Assembly: GCA_963636105.1 (NCBI GenBank)
Contig: CAVHIG010000013.1
Location: 1-36,085, forward strand
Origin: CAVHIG01 sp963636105
Lineage (GTDB): Bacteria; Bacillota; Clostridia; Peptostreptococcales; Anaerovoracaceae
Reading direction: 5' to 3'
DNA length: 36,085 bases
In this document: in pieces, positions 8,083 through 15,537 of the stretch
How the letters are laid out: each line of letters starts with the position of its first letter
How positions within the stretch are numbered: position 1 is the first letter of the stretch
Position numbers and translations under genes: made by a program
The notes under the pieces: model-generated
Database searches by the model: none
Seen by the model: only the letters and a program-made list of their open reading frames with translations
Told to the model about the DNA's origin: nothing

Positions 8083-8250
8083 ATGGCTTATAAGATTACA
8101 GATGCTTGTATTGCATGCGGAGCTTGCGCTGCTGAATGTCCTGTAGAGGCAATCTCCGAGGGTGACATCTACGTTATCGACGCTGATAAGTGCATCGACT
8201 GTGGCGCATGTGCAAATACATGTCCTGTAGAAGCTCCACAGCAGGGCTAA
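8083..8250 (+). CDS. Clostridial 2[4Fe-4S] ferredoxin
   Basis: The 55-residue protein starts MAYKITDACIACGACAAECP. It has two CxxCxxCxxxCP clusters: CIACGACAAECP and CIDCGACANTCP. These bind two [4Fe-4S] clusters and carry low-potential electrons between soluble enzymes such as pyruvate:ferredoxin oxidoreductase and hydrogenases. The ribosome-binding site AAAGGAGG lies 6 bases before the ATG. It is monocistronic, with its own strong promoter and terminator, which fits an abundant electron carrier. It stands alone on the plus strand among minus-strand genes and is convergent with rex. Confidence 0.97.
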   Translation: MAYKITDACIACGACAAECPVEAISEGDIYVIDADKCIDCGACANTCPVEAPQQG

Positions 8251-8312
8251 TTCTACGCGGACTGTGATTAGCAAGCAGTCTGTAGACTGCTCCACACAAT
8301 AACGCAAGATTT

Positions 8313-8350
8313 AAATAACCGTTTCCCAAAAGAAACGGTTATTTTTATTT
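8313..8350. terminator. Intrinsic terminator after the ferredoxin gene
   Basis: AAATAACCGTTTC and GAAACGGTTATTT form a long stem with a short loop, followed on the plus strand by a T-rich tail. It may also end the convergent rex transcript because A-rich sequence lies on the other side. Confidence 0.88.
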
Positions 8351-8355
8351 TGCCA

Positions 8356-8997
8356 TTATTTCTTTTTATTCTTATTTATATGATATGCCAATGAGTAGAG
8401 ATTGTCCGTAAGATGCACACTCTCCACCGACACATGGCTAGGCACCTCAATGTCCACCGGCGCAAAATTCCATATACCCTTTACACCGGCAAAGCACATC
8501 TTGTCGGCTACTTCCTGCGCGGATTCCTTGCTCGTACATATGATTCCTATATCGATGTCGTTTTCCTCAATATAAGACACCAGATCCTCATAATCATAGA
8601 TACGCACTTCGTTTATGCGATTTCCTATGAGCTTCGGATTTATCTCAAACATAGCGCACACCACAAAGCCTACCTTATAATAATTGGTGTGATTTGCGAT
8701 GGCCTGTCCGAGATTGCCCGCACCCACTATGACCATCTTATATCTGCGGTCGAGTCCGAGTATCGCGCTGATCTCATCATAAAGTCCGTCTACATTGTAG
8801 CCGTAGCCCTGCTGCCCAAAGCCTCCGAAATTATTCAAATCCTGCCTGATTTGGGAAGCCGTGTATCCGATAAGCGCCGAAAACTCATTTGAGGAAATCT
8901 TATCTACGCCCTTCTTTTTCAGTTCTCCGAGGTATCTTCTATATCTCGGCAACCTTTTTATAACTGCATTGGAAATATTTGCTCCGTCTTTCGCCAT
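8356..8997 (-). CDS. rex: Redox-sensing transcriptional repressor Rex
   Basis: The 213-residue protein has the standard Rex layout. A winged-helix domain (residues 1-80; SNEFSALIGYTASQIRQDL, GGFGQQGYGY) is followed by a Rossmann NAD(H)-binding domain starting MVIVGAGNLGQAI at about 88-100. Rex leaves DNA when the NADH/NAD+ ratio rises and controls fermentation genes in Firmicutes. It starts one base after the acyl carrier protein stop, so the two are likely one transcript. I did not find a clear Rex operator in the intergenic regions. Confidence 0.97.
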   Translation of the reverse strand: MAKDGANISNAVIKRLPRYRRYLGELKKKGVDKISSNEFSALIGYTASQIRQDLNNFGGFGQQGYGYNVDGLYDEISAILGLDRRYKMVIVGAGNLGQAIANHTNYYKVGFVVCAMFEINPKLIGNRINEVRIYDYEDLVSYIEENDIDIGIICTSKESAQEVADKMCFAGVKGIWNFAPVDIEVPSHVSVESVHLTDNLYSLAYHINKNKKK

Positions 8998-8998
8998 A

Positions 8999-9235
8999 TT
9001 AGCACTGTCCTTCTACATACTTTACTACATCGCCAACTGTCTGGAATTTCTCAGCCTCTTCGTCCGGTACTTCGATATCAAACTCGTCCTCGATAGCCAT
9101 GATTATCTCTACCGCATCCAGAGAATCAGCTTCCAGATCCTTCATAATATGGGTATCCATATCCAGATCCGCTACCTTATCCTCGTCCAGATTCAGCTGC
9201 TCCGCGATTATATCTCTTATCTTCTCAAAAATCAT
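8999..9235 (-). CDS. acpP: Acyl carrier protein
   Basis: The 78-residue acidic protein has the DSLD motif (Ser38) that receives 4'-phosphopantetheine, in EADSLDAVEIIMAIEDEF. It carries growing acyl chains in fatty-acid synthesis in the cytoplasm. The start is preceded by GGAGG at about 11 bases. It lies immediately upstream of rex, not in the usual fab cluster, so it could be a second ACP copy. Confidence 0.95.
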   Translation of the reverse strand: MIFEKIRDIIAEQLNLDEDKVADLDMDTHIMKDLEADSLDAVEIIMAIEDEFDIEVPDEEAEKFQTVGDVVKYVEGQC

Positions 9236-9379
9236 TTTCTATCATACCTCCGTCAATACGCTTTTAAAATTTGATTTCGCCGCCTTCGCCGCATTCCTGC
9301 CTCGCGGGCAAAACGCACGGGCAAAACAGCACTGCGCTTAAAATTCCCTATCACTAAGCGCCATACATATTTTATGCGG

Positions 9380-11440
9380 TTAGTCCTGCAAAGTCAACCA
9401 CTTTTCATAATTTATGGAAACTTGCTCTTTAAGCTTTGCAAGCTCCGCGTCGAGCTCCGCCAAATATACATGATTGGAAAAGTTTTCCTCACTGCACATC
9501 GCCGCCTCTATCTCCGCAATTCTGCTCTCAAGCTTTTCGATTTCTTCTTCGAGTCTTGCCTCCTCGCGCTGCTTTCTGCGCTTCTCCGCCTCCTGCTCCT
9601 TATTTATCCTTCTCTGCTCCGCCGCCGATATGCCGCCTGCGCCTCCCGCGGAAATTGCTCCGCCCGCGCTTCCTTCTGTCGCGGAAACTGCGTCTCTCCC
9701 CGCGCCGCCGGGCTTTCCCGAGGAAGCAAGGCTCCCGCCGTTTCCGCCGCCGCCAGCCTTGCCTCTGCCCGAAAGCTCCGCAAGATAGGCCTTGCCGGAC
9801 TCAAGCGACTGCTTTTTCTCGACGTAGTAGTCGTAGGTGCCCTTGTACTCCGCGATGCCCTCATGCGTCAGCTCAAAAATGCGGTCCGGAATCCTGTTCA
9901 GGAAATATCTGTCATGCGATACGACGATGACCGTGCCCGGATAGTCCGAAAGCGCCTCCTCAAAGACCTCCTTTGAGCTGATGTCCAGGTGGTTTGTCGG
10001 CTCGTCGAGGATGAGCACATTTGAGTTTGAAAGCATGATTTTGAGCAGCGTCAGCCTCGCCCTTTCGCCGCCCGAAAGCGAGCTGATCGGTTGAAATACC
10101 GTGTCCGCCGTGAAGAGGAAACGTCCCAGTATGCTGCGCATTTCCGTGTCCGTGTATGCCCGGTAGGCGTCCTTCATCTCTTCGAGAAGGTTGTTTTGGC
10201 CGTTTAGGAGCAGCTGCCCCTGGTCGTAGTAGCCGAAGGTCACGTTGTGGCCGATTTTGATGTAGCCGCTGTCCGGATCGAGCTCCTTCATCATTATCTT
10301 GAGGAGAGTGGTCTTGCCTACGCCGTTTGCGCCGACGATGCAAATGCGCTCGCCTCTTTTTATGTCAAAATTTACATTTTTGAAAAGCTCGCGTTTTTCG
10401 GAGCCATAGCCGAAGCTCTTTGCGAGCTCCTCGCCGTAGAGGACGTCATTTCCGCTTTGGAAATCCTGCTTGAAATTTATCTTTATCTTGCCGCGCAAGG
10501 CCTCGGGCCTTTCCAGCCGCTCCATGTGCGCTAGCATTTTTTCCCTCGATTGGGCTCTTTTTACAAGCTTTTCTGTGTTGTGTCCCTTGAAACGGCGGAT
10601 AATCTCCTCCTGCTTTGCGATCTCTGCCTGCTGCTGCTCGTACTTTTTCAATTCCTCCTCGCGTCGGCGCTGCTTTTTGCCGGCAAACTCGCTGTAGCTT
10701 CCTTCATAGGAATAGAGCTTGTGATGCTCGATTTCGAAGATGCGATTTACCGTCTTGTCGAGGAAATATCGGTCGTGCGAGATTATGAGGATGGTGCCTG
10801 TGTAGGACTTCAGGTACTGCTCAAGCCATTTGAGCGTGCCGATATCCAGGTGGTTTGTCGGCTCGTCGAGGAAGAGCATATCGGGCTTTTTGAGCAGCAT
10901 ACACGCGAGCGCGAGTCTTGTCTTTTCGCCACCCGAAAGTGTGGCTATCTTCTTGTCGTAAAAGTCCTTGCCAAAGGCCATGCTTGCAAGAATTCCGACA
11001 ATTTCGCTTTTATAGCTGTAGCCGTTTTTTCGCTCAAATTCCGTATGCATGGCATCATAGCGCGCAAGGAGTCTATCAAGCGCCGGGCCGTTTTCTCCCT
11101 GCGCCGACCTGTCGGCAATTTCCTGCGAGAGCTTATTCATATCCTCCTCAAGCTTTTTCAGCGGCGCAAAGATGTTCTCCGCTTCCTCGTAGACCGTCTT
11201 TTCCGACTCGAAGTAGTCATTTTGCTTGAGATAGCCTATGGTTTTGTCCTGCGAAATGAAGAAATCTCCGCTCGTAGCATTTACCTCGCCTGCGAGGATT
11301 TTGAGGAGAGTGGTCTTGCCCGCGCCGTTGTCGCCGATAAGACCCACTCTGTCGCCTTCGTTTATATGGAAGGAAATATTCTCCAGCACAACATCCGTGC
11401 CATATGCCTTTGTAATATTATTTGCACTAAGTATAATCAT
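9380..11440 (-). CDS. ABC-F family ATPase with an inserted Gly/Ala-rich linker
   Basis: The 686-residue protein has two ABC domains and no membrane segments. The first has GDNGAGKTT, LSGGEKTRLALA and LFLDEPTNHLD; the second has GANGVGKTT, LSGGERARLTLL and LILDEPTNHLD. They are joined by the charged linker typical of ABC-F proteins. ABC-F proteins bind the ribosomal E site and modulate translation. After the second domain (about residue 545 onward) comes a Gly/Ala/Ser-rich stretch of about 50 residues, then a C-terminal coiled coil rich in E/K/R. The low-complexity stretch is unusual and carries motif-like GCGGAAAC sequences. The SD-like AAGGAA is 14 bases from the ATG, which is weak. Its position after tsaD suggests read-through or its own promoter. 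Confidence 0.92.
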   Translation of the reverse strand: MIILSANNITKAYGTDVVLENISFHINEGDRVGLIGDNGAGKTTLLKILAGEVNATSGDFFISQDKTIGYLKQNDYFESEKTVYEEAENIFAPLKKLEEDMNKLSQEIADRSAQGENGPALDRLLARYDAMHTEFERKNGYSYKSEIVGILASMAFGKDFYDKKIATLSGGEKTRLALACMLLKKPDMLFLDEPTNHLDIGTLKWLEQYLKSYTGTILIISHDRYFLDKTVNRIFEIEHHKLYSYEGSYSEFAGKKQRRREEELKKYEQQQAEIAKQEEIIRRFKGHNTEKLVKRAQSREKMLAHMERLERPEALRGKIKINFKQDFQSGNDVLYGEELAKSFGYGSEKRELFKNVNFDIKRGERICIVGANGVGKTTLLKIMMKELDPDSGYIKIGHNVTFGYYDQGQLLLNGQNNLLEEMKDAYRAYTDTEMRSILGRFLFTADTVFQPISSLSGGERARLTLLKIMLSNSNVLILDEPTNHLDISSKEVFEEALSDYPGTVIVVSHDRYFLNRIPDRIFELTHEGIAEYKGTYDYYVEKKQSLESGKAYLAELSGRGKAGGGGNGGSLASSGKPGGAGRDAVSATEGSAGGAISAGGAGGISAAEQRRINKEQEAEKRRKQREEARLEEEIEKLESRIAEIEAAMCSEENFSNHVYLAELDAELAKLKEQVSINYEKWLTLQD

Positions 11441-11498
11441 ATTTTGTTATAAGTTCCTTGTTTTTGTATTTTTTGCTAAAGGATCGGACTTCCCCAAA

Positions 11499-12506
11499 TT
11501 ATTTGTTGCAAGGAAGATTCGCAAAGGCGTCCAGGTCAAGGCTGTCCGCGCCTTTTTCCAAATATCTGTAGTACGCGGCCGCGCCTATCATGGCTGCGTT
11601 GTCCGTGCAAAGTATCGGTGACGGATAATAAAGCCTTATACCCGACTTTTCACAGGCCTCCTTTAGGGACTTTCTAAGCAGGCTATTTGCGGCCACACCG
11701 CCCGCGAGCACAAGCCTGTCCTTATGCATGAGCTTTGCGGCACCCACAGCCTTTGCGACTACTACATCCACAACTGCCTGCTGAAAGCTTGCGGCGATAT
11801 CCGGCACATTTATCTCACGTCCGGCCTGCCTCTCCGTATTTACATAATTGAGCACACCGGTCTTTATTCCGCTGAACGAAAAATCAAAGCTGTCCTTTTC
11901 CAGAAATACGCGCTTAAATTCCACCGCGTGCGGATTTCCTTCCTTTGCTGCCTTGTCTATCTTCGGTCCGCCCGGATATCCGAGTCCAAGCACGCGGGCC
12001 ACCTTGTCGTAGGCCTCACCCGCAGCATCATCTCTCGTACTGCCCAGGATTTTGTAATCCGTATAGCTTTCGACCTCCACGATATTTGTATGACCTCCGG
12101 ATATGACAAGCGCCGTAAATGGCGGTTCAAGATCGGGATGTTCTATATAATTTGCGCTGATATGTCCCTGTATGTGGTGCACCCCGACAAGAGGCTTGTC
12201 CTTCGCAAACGCATAAGCCTTCGCCGTTGCCACACCTATGAGGAGAGCGCCTACAAGTCCCGGGCCATAGGTAACGCCGATTATGTCTACGTCGTCCCAT
12301 GTCACGCCGCCCTCGCGGAGTGCCTGCTCAGTGACGGAATTTATATTTTGCAGGTGATGTCTGGACGCAATCTCCGGCACCACGCCGCCATAAAGTTTGT
12401 GTACATCTATCTGCGAAGAAATGACATTTGAAAGCACCTGCCTGCCGTCACGCACAAGTGCCACAGAAGTCTCATCACAGCTCGATTCTATTGCTAATGT
12501 AAGCAT
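11499..12506 (-). CDS. tsaD: tRNA N6-adenosine threonylcarbamoyltransferase TsaD
   Basis: The 335-residue protein transfers threonylcarbamoyl from TC-AMP to A37 of ANN-decoding tRNAs (t6A). It has the ASKHA fold: LTLAIESSCDET at the N-terminus, the metal-binding HHIQGH, ALVISGGHTN, and AGGVAANSLLR with LCTDNAAMIG near the C-terminus. ATG 12506 follows AGAAAGGAAG. A longer in-frame start at 12554 falls in repeat sequence and is rejected. It is last in tsaE-tsaB-rimI-tsaD. The stop region (11495-11519) shares about 24 of 25 bases with 35998-36021. Confidence 0.97.
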   Translation of the reverse strand: MLTLAIESSCDETSVALVRDGRQVLSNVISSQIDVHKLYGGVVPEIASRHHLQNINSVTEQALREGGVTWDDVDIIGVTYGPGLVGALLIGVATAKAYAFAKDKPLVGVHHIQGHISANYIEHPDLEPPFTALVISGGHTNIVEVESYTDYKILGSTRDDAAGEAYDKVARVLGLGYPGGPKIDKAAKEGNPHAVEFKRVFLEKDSFDFSFSGIKTGVLNYVNTERQAGREINVPDIAASFQQAVVDVVVAKAVGAAKLMHKDRLVLAGGVAANSLLRKSLKEACEKSGIRLYYPSPILCTDNAAMIGAAAYYRYLEKGADSLDLDAFANLPCNK

Positions 12507-12524
12507 ATTTTCTTCCTTTCTATA

Positions 12525-12585
12525 CGTAGCGAGGCCTAAGCTGCCCACTTCCAATTTTCAGTACATAGCGAGGCCTAAGCTGCCC
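12525..12585. repeat. Duplicated left arm of the dispersed structured repeat
   Basis: TAGCGAGGCCTAAGCTGCCC occurs twice (12527-12546 and 12566-12585), 39 bp apart, upstream of tsaD. The second copy is the left arm of a full element; the first is isolated and looks like a truncated or slipped copy. Confidence 0.7.
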
Positions 12586-12631
12586 TCGGAACCATGTGCA
12601 AATCATTTGCTTCCGCAAGTAGGTGTAGGCC
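12567..12631. repeat. Dispersed structured repeat, copy 1 (rimI/tsaD junction)
   Basis: An element of about 65 bp runs from GCGAGGCCTAAGCTGCC to GTAGGTGTAGGCC. The ends can pair (GGCCTA/TAGGCC) and the inside forms CGGAA...TTCCG with GCAAAT/ATTTGC at the tip. The right arm encodes the last residues of RimI (WPTPTCGSK and the stop). Related copies are at 18491 and 36023. Confidence 0.75.
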
Positions 12632-13157
12632 AAGCCTTCCTCCACATAATCAGCGCGTCCTCGCCGTTGCTCGCATAATATCCCTTGCGCACGCCCTCGA
12701 CCTCAAAACCAAAGGAGCTATAAAGCCCTATAGCGGCTGCATTTGACCTGCGCACCTCAAGCGTCTCTGCCACAATGCCATCCGCCTCCACCGTTTTCAA
12801 GAGCGCACCCACAATCATGCGGCCAAAGCCTCTGCGGCGAAAATCCGGATGCACCGCGATATTTGTAATATGTCCTTCATCGAATATCTTCCAAATTCCG
12901 GCATAACCGGCAATCATGCCCTCTGCTTCCAAAACCAGATACAGTGCCCTCTCATTTTGATTGATTTCCTCATAAAACGACTCCTCGCTCCACGGATCAT
13001 CAAAGCAGATTTGGTCAAGCTCGGCCAAAACCGGCACATCCTCCGGCAGTGCATGCCTGATTTCAGGGAGCGGCTGCACATCGCCTGCCGGCGCAGACTT
13101 CTCATCAGACACCGATGCAATCCGCTCATTTGAAAAAATAGATTCTTGTTTTATCAT
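12603..13157 (-). CDS. rimI: Ribosomal-protein-alanine N-acetyltransferase RimI family (GNAT)
   Basis: The 184-residue GNAT acetyltransferase has the acetyl-CoA loop in HPDFRRRGFGRMIVGALL and the C-terminal LEVRRSNAAAIGLYSSFGFEVEGVRKGYY characteristic of RimI, which acetylates the N-terminal alanine of ribosomal protein S18. About 32 N-terminal residues precede the domain, more than usual. The final residues AWPTPTCGSK are encoded by the dispersed repeat, so the original C-terminus has been replaced or extended. The start follows GAGGA and lies 17 bases after tsaB. The context within the t6A operon is common in Firmicutes. Confidence 0.92.
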   Translation of the reverse strand: MIKQESIFSNERIASVSDEKSAPAGDVQPLPEIRHALPEDVPVLAELDQICFDDPWSEESFYEEINQNERALYLVLEAEGMIAGYAGIWKIFDEGHITNIAVHPDFRRRGFGRMIVGALLKTVEADGIVAETLEVRRSNAAAIGLYSSFGFEVEGVRKGYYASNGEDALIMWRKAWPTPTCGSK

Positions 13158-13174
13158 CTGCTTTTCCTCATTTG

Positions 13175-14089
13175 TCAGTTGGCTTTCTTCTTGCCAAGCG
13201 TACCGTTCTCAAGCTTTCGCTCTGCCTCCGACTTTCGCATGTATTCCGGCAGCAAAGACTCATACTCTACCTGCCCGCCGGCCTTATATATATCAAGCGC
13301 AAGCTTTGCGACAGAAGAAGCCCTCTGCAAAGCCATCTCACCCTCAGCGAATTTTATGCGTAAACTGCCAAGTACCCCTCCGGCGCAGCCCGTTCCGCCA
13401 CTGCCGCGCAGACTCTCAGCCAAACATTTCAGATCTGCTTCCGTTCTACCGCCACTCTCGGACGCTTTTTCAGCATCGCAAATAGGCGATGAAGCCTGCC
13501 ATTCCTTGATTTTATCTCCATATACAGGCACGCCGTCACCGTAAAAAGTCAATTCCGGTATTCTCTCCGGAACGGCGCAGGCAGCAAGCCCGCAAGGAGA
13601 AAGTCCGCCCGATATCAGCCACTTCACAGCACGCGCAAGCTCTGTAAGATATTCCGCAAGGTCATAAGCGCCGCCACGCACAAGCTCCAAAATCTCACCG
13701 CCATGCCACATATACGCTCCCGCATACACCTGACTGCGCCTTGCGTCAAAAACAGGGCATATAATCCCGCTGCAAGCTTCAGCATTATACGCAAAGGCCT
13801 TCAGAGTAGGCACCGGAATCGCCGGTATCTCAAGCGCCTGCGAAAGCGCCCGCGCCGTAGACACGCCAATTCTGATTCCGGTAAAAGAGCCCGGCCCCTG
13901 CGAAGCAGCCACTGCCGTAAGCTCACTCTTTTTTACATTTTCCCTTTCCAGAAGGCTTTCAACCATAGGTATGAGCTGCTGCAAATGATTCAGCGTGCCA
14001 CCCGAACTCAGCTCCGCCACCTTCCCATATTCATCTATCAAAGACACTGAAGCATGCGCCCCCGTCGTCTCTATCGCAAGTATATGCAT
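13175..14089 (-). CDS. tsaB: t6A biosynthesis protein TsaB
   Basis: The 304-residue protein is the inactive ASKHA paralogue that partners TsaD in the TsaBDE complex. The N-terminus is diagnostic: HILAIETTGAHASVSL, ASQGPGSFTGIRIGVSTARAL and CPVFDARRSQVYAG. It is longer than the usual 220-250 residues. The extra length lies in the C-terminal half, around ASESGGRTEADLKCLAESLRGS, which looks like a variable insertion. It lies between tsaE and rimI, all in the same direction. Confidence 0.95.
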   Translation of the reverse strand: MHILAIETTGAHASVSLIDEYGKVAELSSGGTLNHLQQLIPMVESLLERENVKKSELTAVAASQGPGSFTGIRIGVSTARALSQALEIPAIPVPTLKAFAYNAEACSGIICPVFDARRSQVYAGAYMWHGGEILELVRGGAYDLAEYLTELARAVKWLISGGLSPCGLAACAVPERIPELTFYGDGVPVYGDKIKEWQASSPICDAEKASESGGRTEADLKCLAESLRGSGGTGCAGGVLGSLRIKFAEGEMALQRASSVAKLALDIYKAGGQVEYESLLPEYMRKSEAERKLENGTLGKKKAN

Positions 14090-14118
14090 ATTTTCCTCCT
14101 ATATAAACGCATCAGCTA

Positions 14119-14580
14119 TTATATTTCAATTCCAGCGGCAGGGCCTGCGCCATCGTAGCGGGCCTTGCGCACCATATATTTTCTTTCACCCTCGCGCTCG
14201 CCATACTCAATATTTATCACTATCGTCTCCGGCGGCAGAAGCTCCTCCACCATATCTGCCCACTCCACCACCGTAACACCGCGGCCAAAAAAATATTCCT
14301 CATATCCAATCTCATACATGTCTTCCGGATCAGTAAGCCTGTACACATCAAAATGATACAGAGGAAGCCTGCCGCTCTCATACTCCTTCACAATATTAAA
14401 CGTAGGACTTGTAATAGTCTCCTTGACACCCAGTCCCTCCGCAATATATTTCGTAAGCGCGGTCTTCCCCGTACCCAGATCACCTATAAGAGCCACAATG
14501 CTGCCCGGCGTGAGCCTCTCAGCCAGCTCAAGTCCAAAATGTCTGGTATCCTCTTCACTTTTCATCGTAAATATCTTCAT
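14119..14580 (-). CDS. tsaE: t6A biosynthesis ATPase TsaE
   Basis: The 153-residue P-loop ATPase has Walker A GDLGTGKT (33-40), TSPTFNIVKEYE and the YHFDVYRL and VVEWAD motifs of TsaE. It binds the TsaB-TsaD interface and drives turnover of t6A synthesis. The ribosome-binding site AAAGGA lies about 7 bases before the ATG. It is the first gene of the t6A operon; no clear promoter was identified in the 200 bases upstream. Confidence 0.96.
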   Translation of the reverse strand: MKIFTMKSEEDTRHFGLELAERLTPGSIVALIGDLGTGKTALTKYIAEGLGVKETITSPTFNIVKEYESGRLPLYHFDVYRLTDPEDMYEIGYEEYFFGRGVTVVEWADMVEELLPPETIVINIEYGEREGERKYMVRKARYDGAGPAAGIEI

Positions 14581-14640
14581 TTGTCTATCCTTTTTTATAA
14601 CTGTCAGCCGTCAGCTCACCGCTCCCGTACATATTGATAA

Positions 14641-14662
14641 GGCGGGATGCCCGCATCCCGCC
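14641..14662. repeat. GC-rich inverted repeat between tsaE and ribU
   Basis: GGCGGGATGC and GCATCCCGCC are perfect inverted arms around two bases. It lies downstream of ribU on the minus strand but lacks a good T-run, so a classical terminator call is uncertain. It could end ribU transcription or affect the tsaE leader. Confidence 0.5.
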
Positions 14663-14783
14663 CCAAATACCATTTATGTCCAAATCTAAACCTGTAAAAC
14701 AGAGCCCTGCCGCAAAACGCAGCAAACTCTCAAACCGCAAGCCCACGCAAATCCGCGAGCCCCGGCAGTTTCCGCAATGCACC

Positions 14784-15329
14784 CTAACGATGCAAAAAAC
14801 CGGATATATGCTTGTAAAGCACAAAGGTGATTATGGAATTCAGCCCTGCCTTTACAAAATTGAATGCCAAAATAAATGGCATGAGAGCCTTTACCGACTC
14901 CACAGGCCAGCCCGTGTAAAAAGGCGTAATCACAAGATTCGCGAAGTACATCGCCACCACCATGGTAGCCGTACCGCAGACCAGCGACAGCACCGCGCCC
15001 TTTTTCGTCTTTTTGAAGCGATATATGAAGCCTGCCACAAGTACGAAGGCGCCAGTCGCGATAAGGTGCATGAGAAAGCCGTATATGCCGTCTCCGCTTA
15101 TCGCATAGGCCTGAATCAGCGAAACTATCGCCGTCATCACAAGACCCGCAATCGGTCCAAAAGCGAAAGCCCCCATGAGTATCGACACATCCGCCGGGTC
15201 ATATTGCAAAAATGACACAGCCGGAAAAATCGGAATGTGTATAATCGCCACAAGCACCAGCGATATAGCCACCAGCATGGACATCTTCGCGAGCTTTATC
15301 GTACTTTTTTGCGCATTCAAATTATTCAT
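14784..15329 (-). CDS. ribU: Riboflavin ECF transporter substrate-binding component RibU
   Basis: The 181-residue integral membrane protein has five to six hydrophobic segments and RibU-type features (LVAISLVLVAIIHIPIFP, LQYDPADVSILMGAFAFGP near residues 41-59). It captures riboflavin and works with the shared ECF energising module encoded elsewhere. The direct upstream FMN riboswitch makes the substrate assignment strong. The GAGAGGA ribosome-binding site lies immediately after the aptamer, favouring translational control. It is a single gene between pepV and the t6A operon. Confidence 0.95.
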   Translation of the reverse strand: MNNLNAQKSTIKLAKMSMLVAISLVLVAIIHIPIFPAVSFLQYDPADVSILMGAFAFGPIAGLVMTAIVSLIQAYAISGDGIYGFLMHLIATGAFVLVAGFIYRFKKTKKGAVLSLVCGTATMVVAMYFANLVITPFYTGWPVESVKALMPFILAFNFVKAGLNSIITFVLYKHISGFLHR

Positions 15330-15340
15330 CTTATTTCCTC

Positions 15341-15490
15341 TCTTTCTTCCATCCGGACTATAACCGTCGGTACGGGATTCTTACCCATTCGGCCTGCGTA
15401 TAGACTAAAAATTTTGCAGGTTCGCGGACTTGTCGCCGTGCAAAAGGCGCTTCACCGCCGGTGAGGAATTTCACCTCGCCCTGAAACAGA
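15341..15490 (-). promoter_or_regulatory. FMN riboswitch (RFN element) controlling ribU
   Basis: The minus strand contains the conserved RFN blocks in order: CAGGGCGAGGTGAAATTCC, CACCGGCGGT, AAGTCCGCGA, AATCCCGTACCGACGG and ATAGTCCGGATGGAAG. The aptamer ends about 12 bases before the ribU start, so FMN binding probably hides the ribosome-binding site. Confidence 0.97.
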
Positions 15491-15508
15491 TTTAATTTTG
15501 ACTTCTAT

Positions 15509-15537
15509 ATTGTAATACTATTTAGCCAGCCTTGCAA
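15509..15537 (-). promoter_or_regulatory. Promoter of the riboswitch-ribU transcript
   Basis: TTGCAA (15532-15537) and TACAAT (15509-15514) on the minus strand are separated by 17 bp. The -35 box lies inside the 3' end of pepV, and initiation would be just before the FMN aptamer. Confidence 0.7.

Noticed and set aside
8020..8307. Minus-strand frame opposite ferredoxin
   Set aside because: It is Cys/Thr-rich only because it mirrors the ferredoxin codons; the gene is clearly on the plus strand.
10550..11452. Long plus-strand open frame (about 300 codons) opposite the ABC-F gene
   Set aside because: It is a mirror of a confidently identified ABC-F gene, with no ribosome-binding site or family motif.
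14641..14662. Firm terminator call for ribU
   Set aside because: The hairpin is strong but lacks a T-run on the minus strand.
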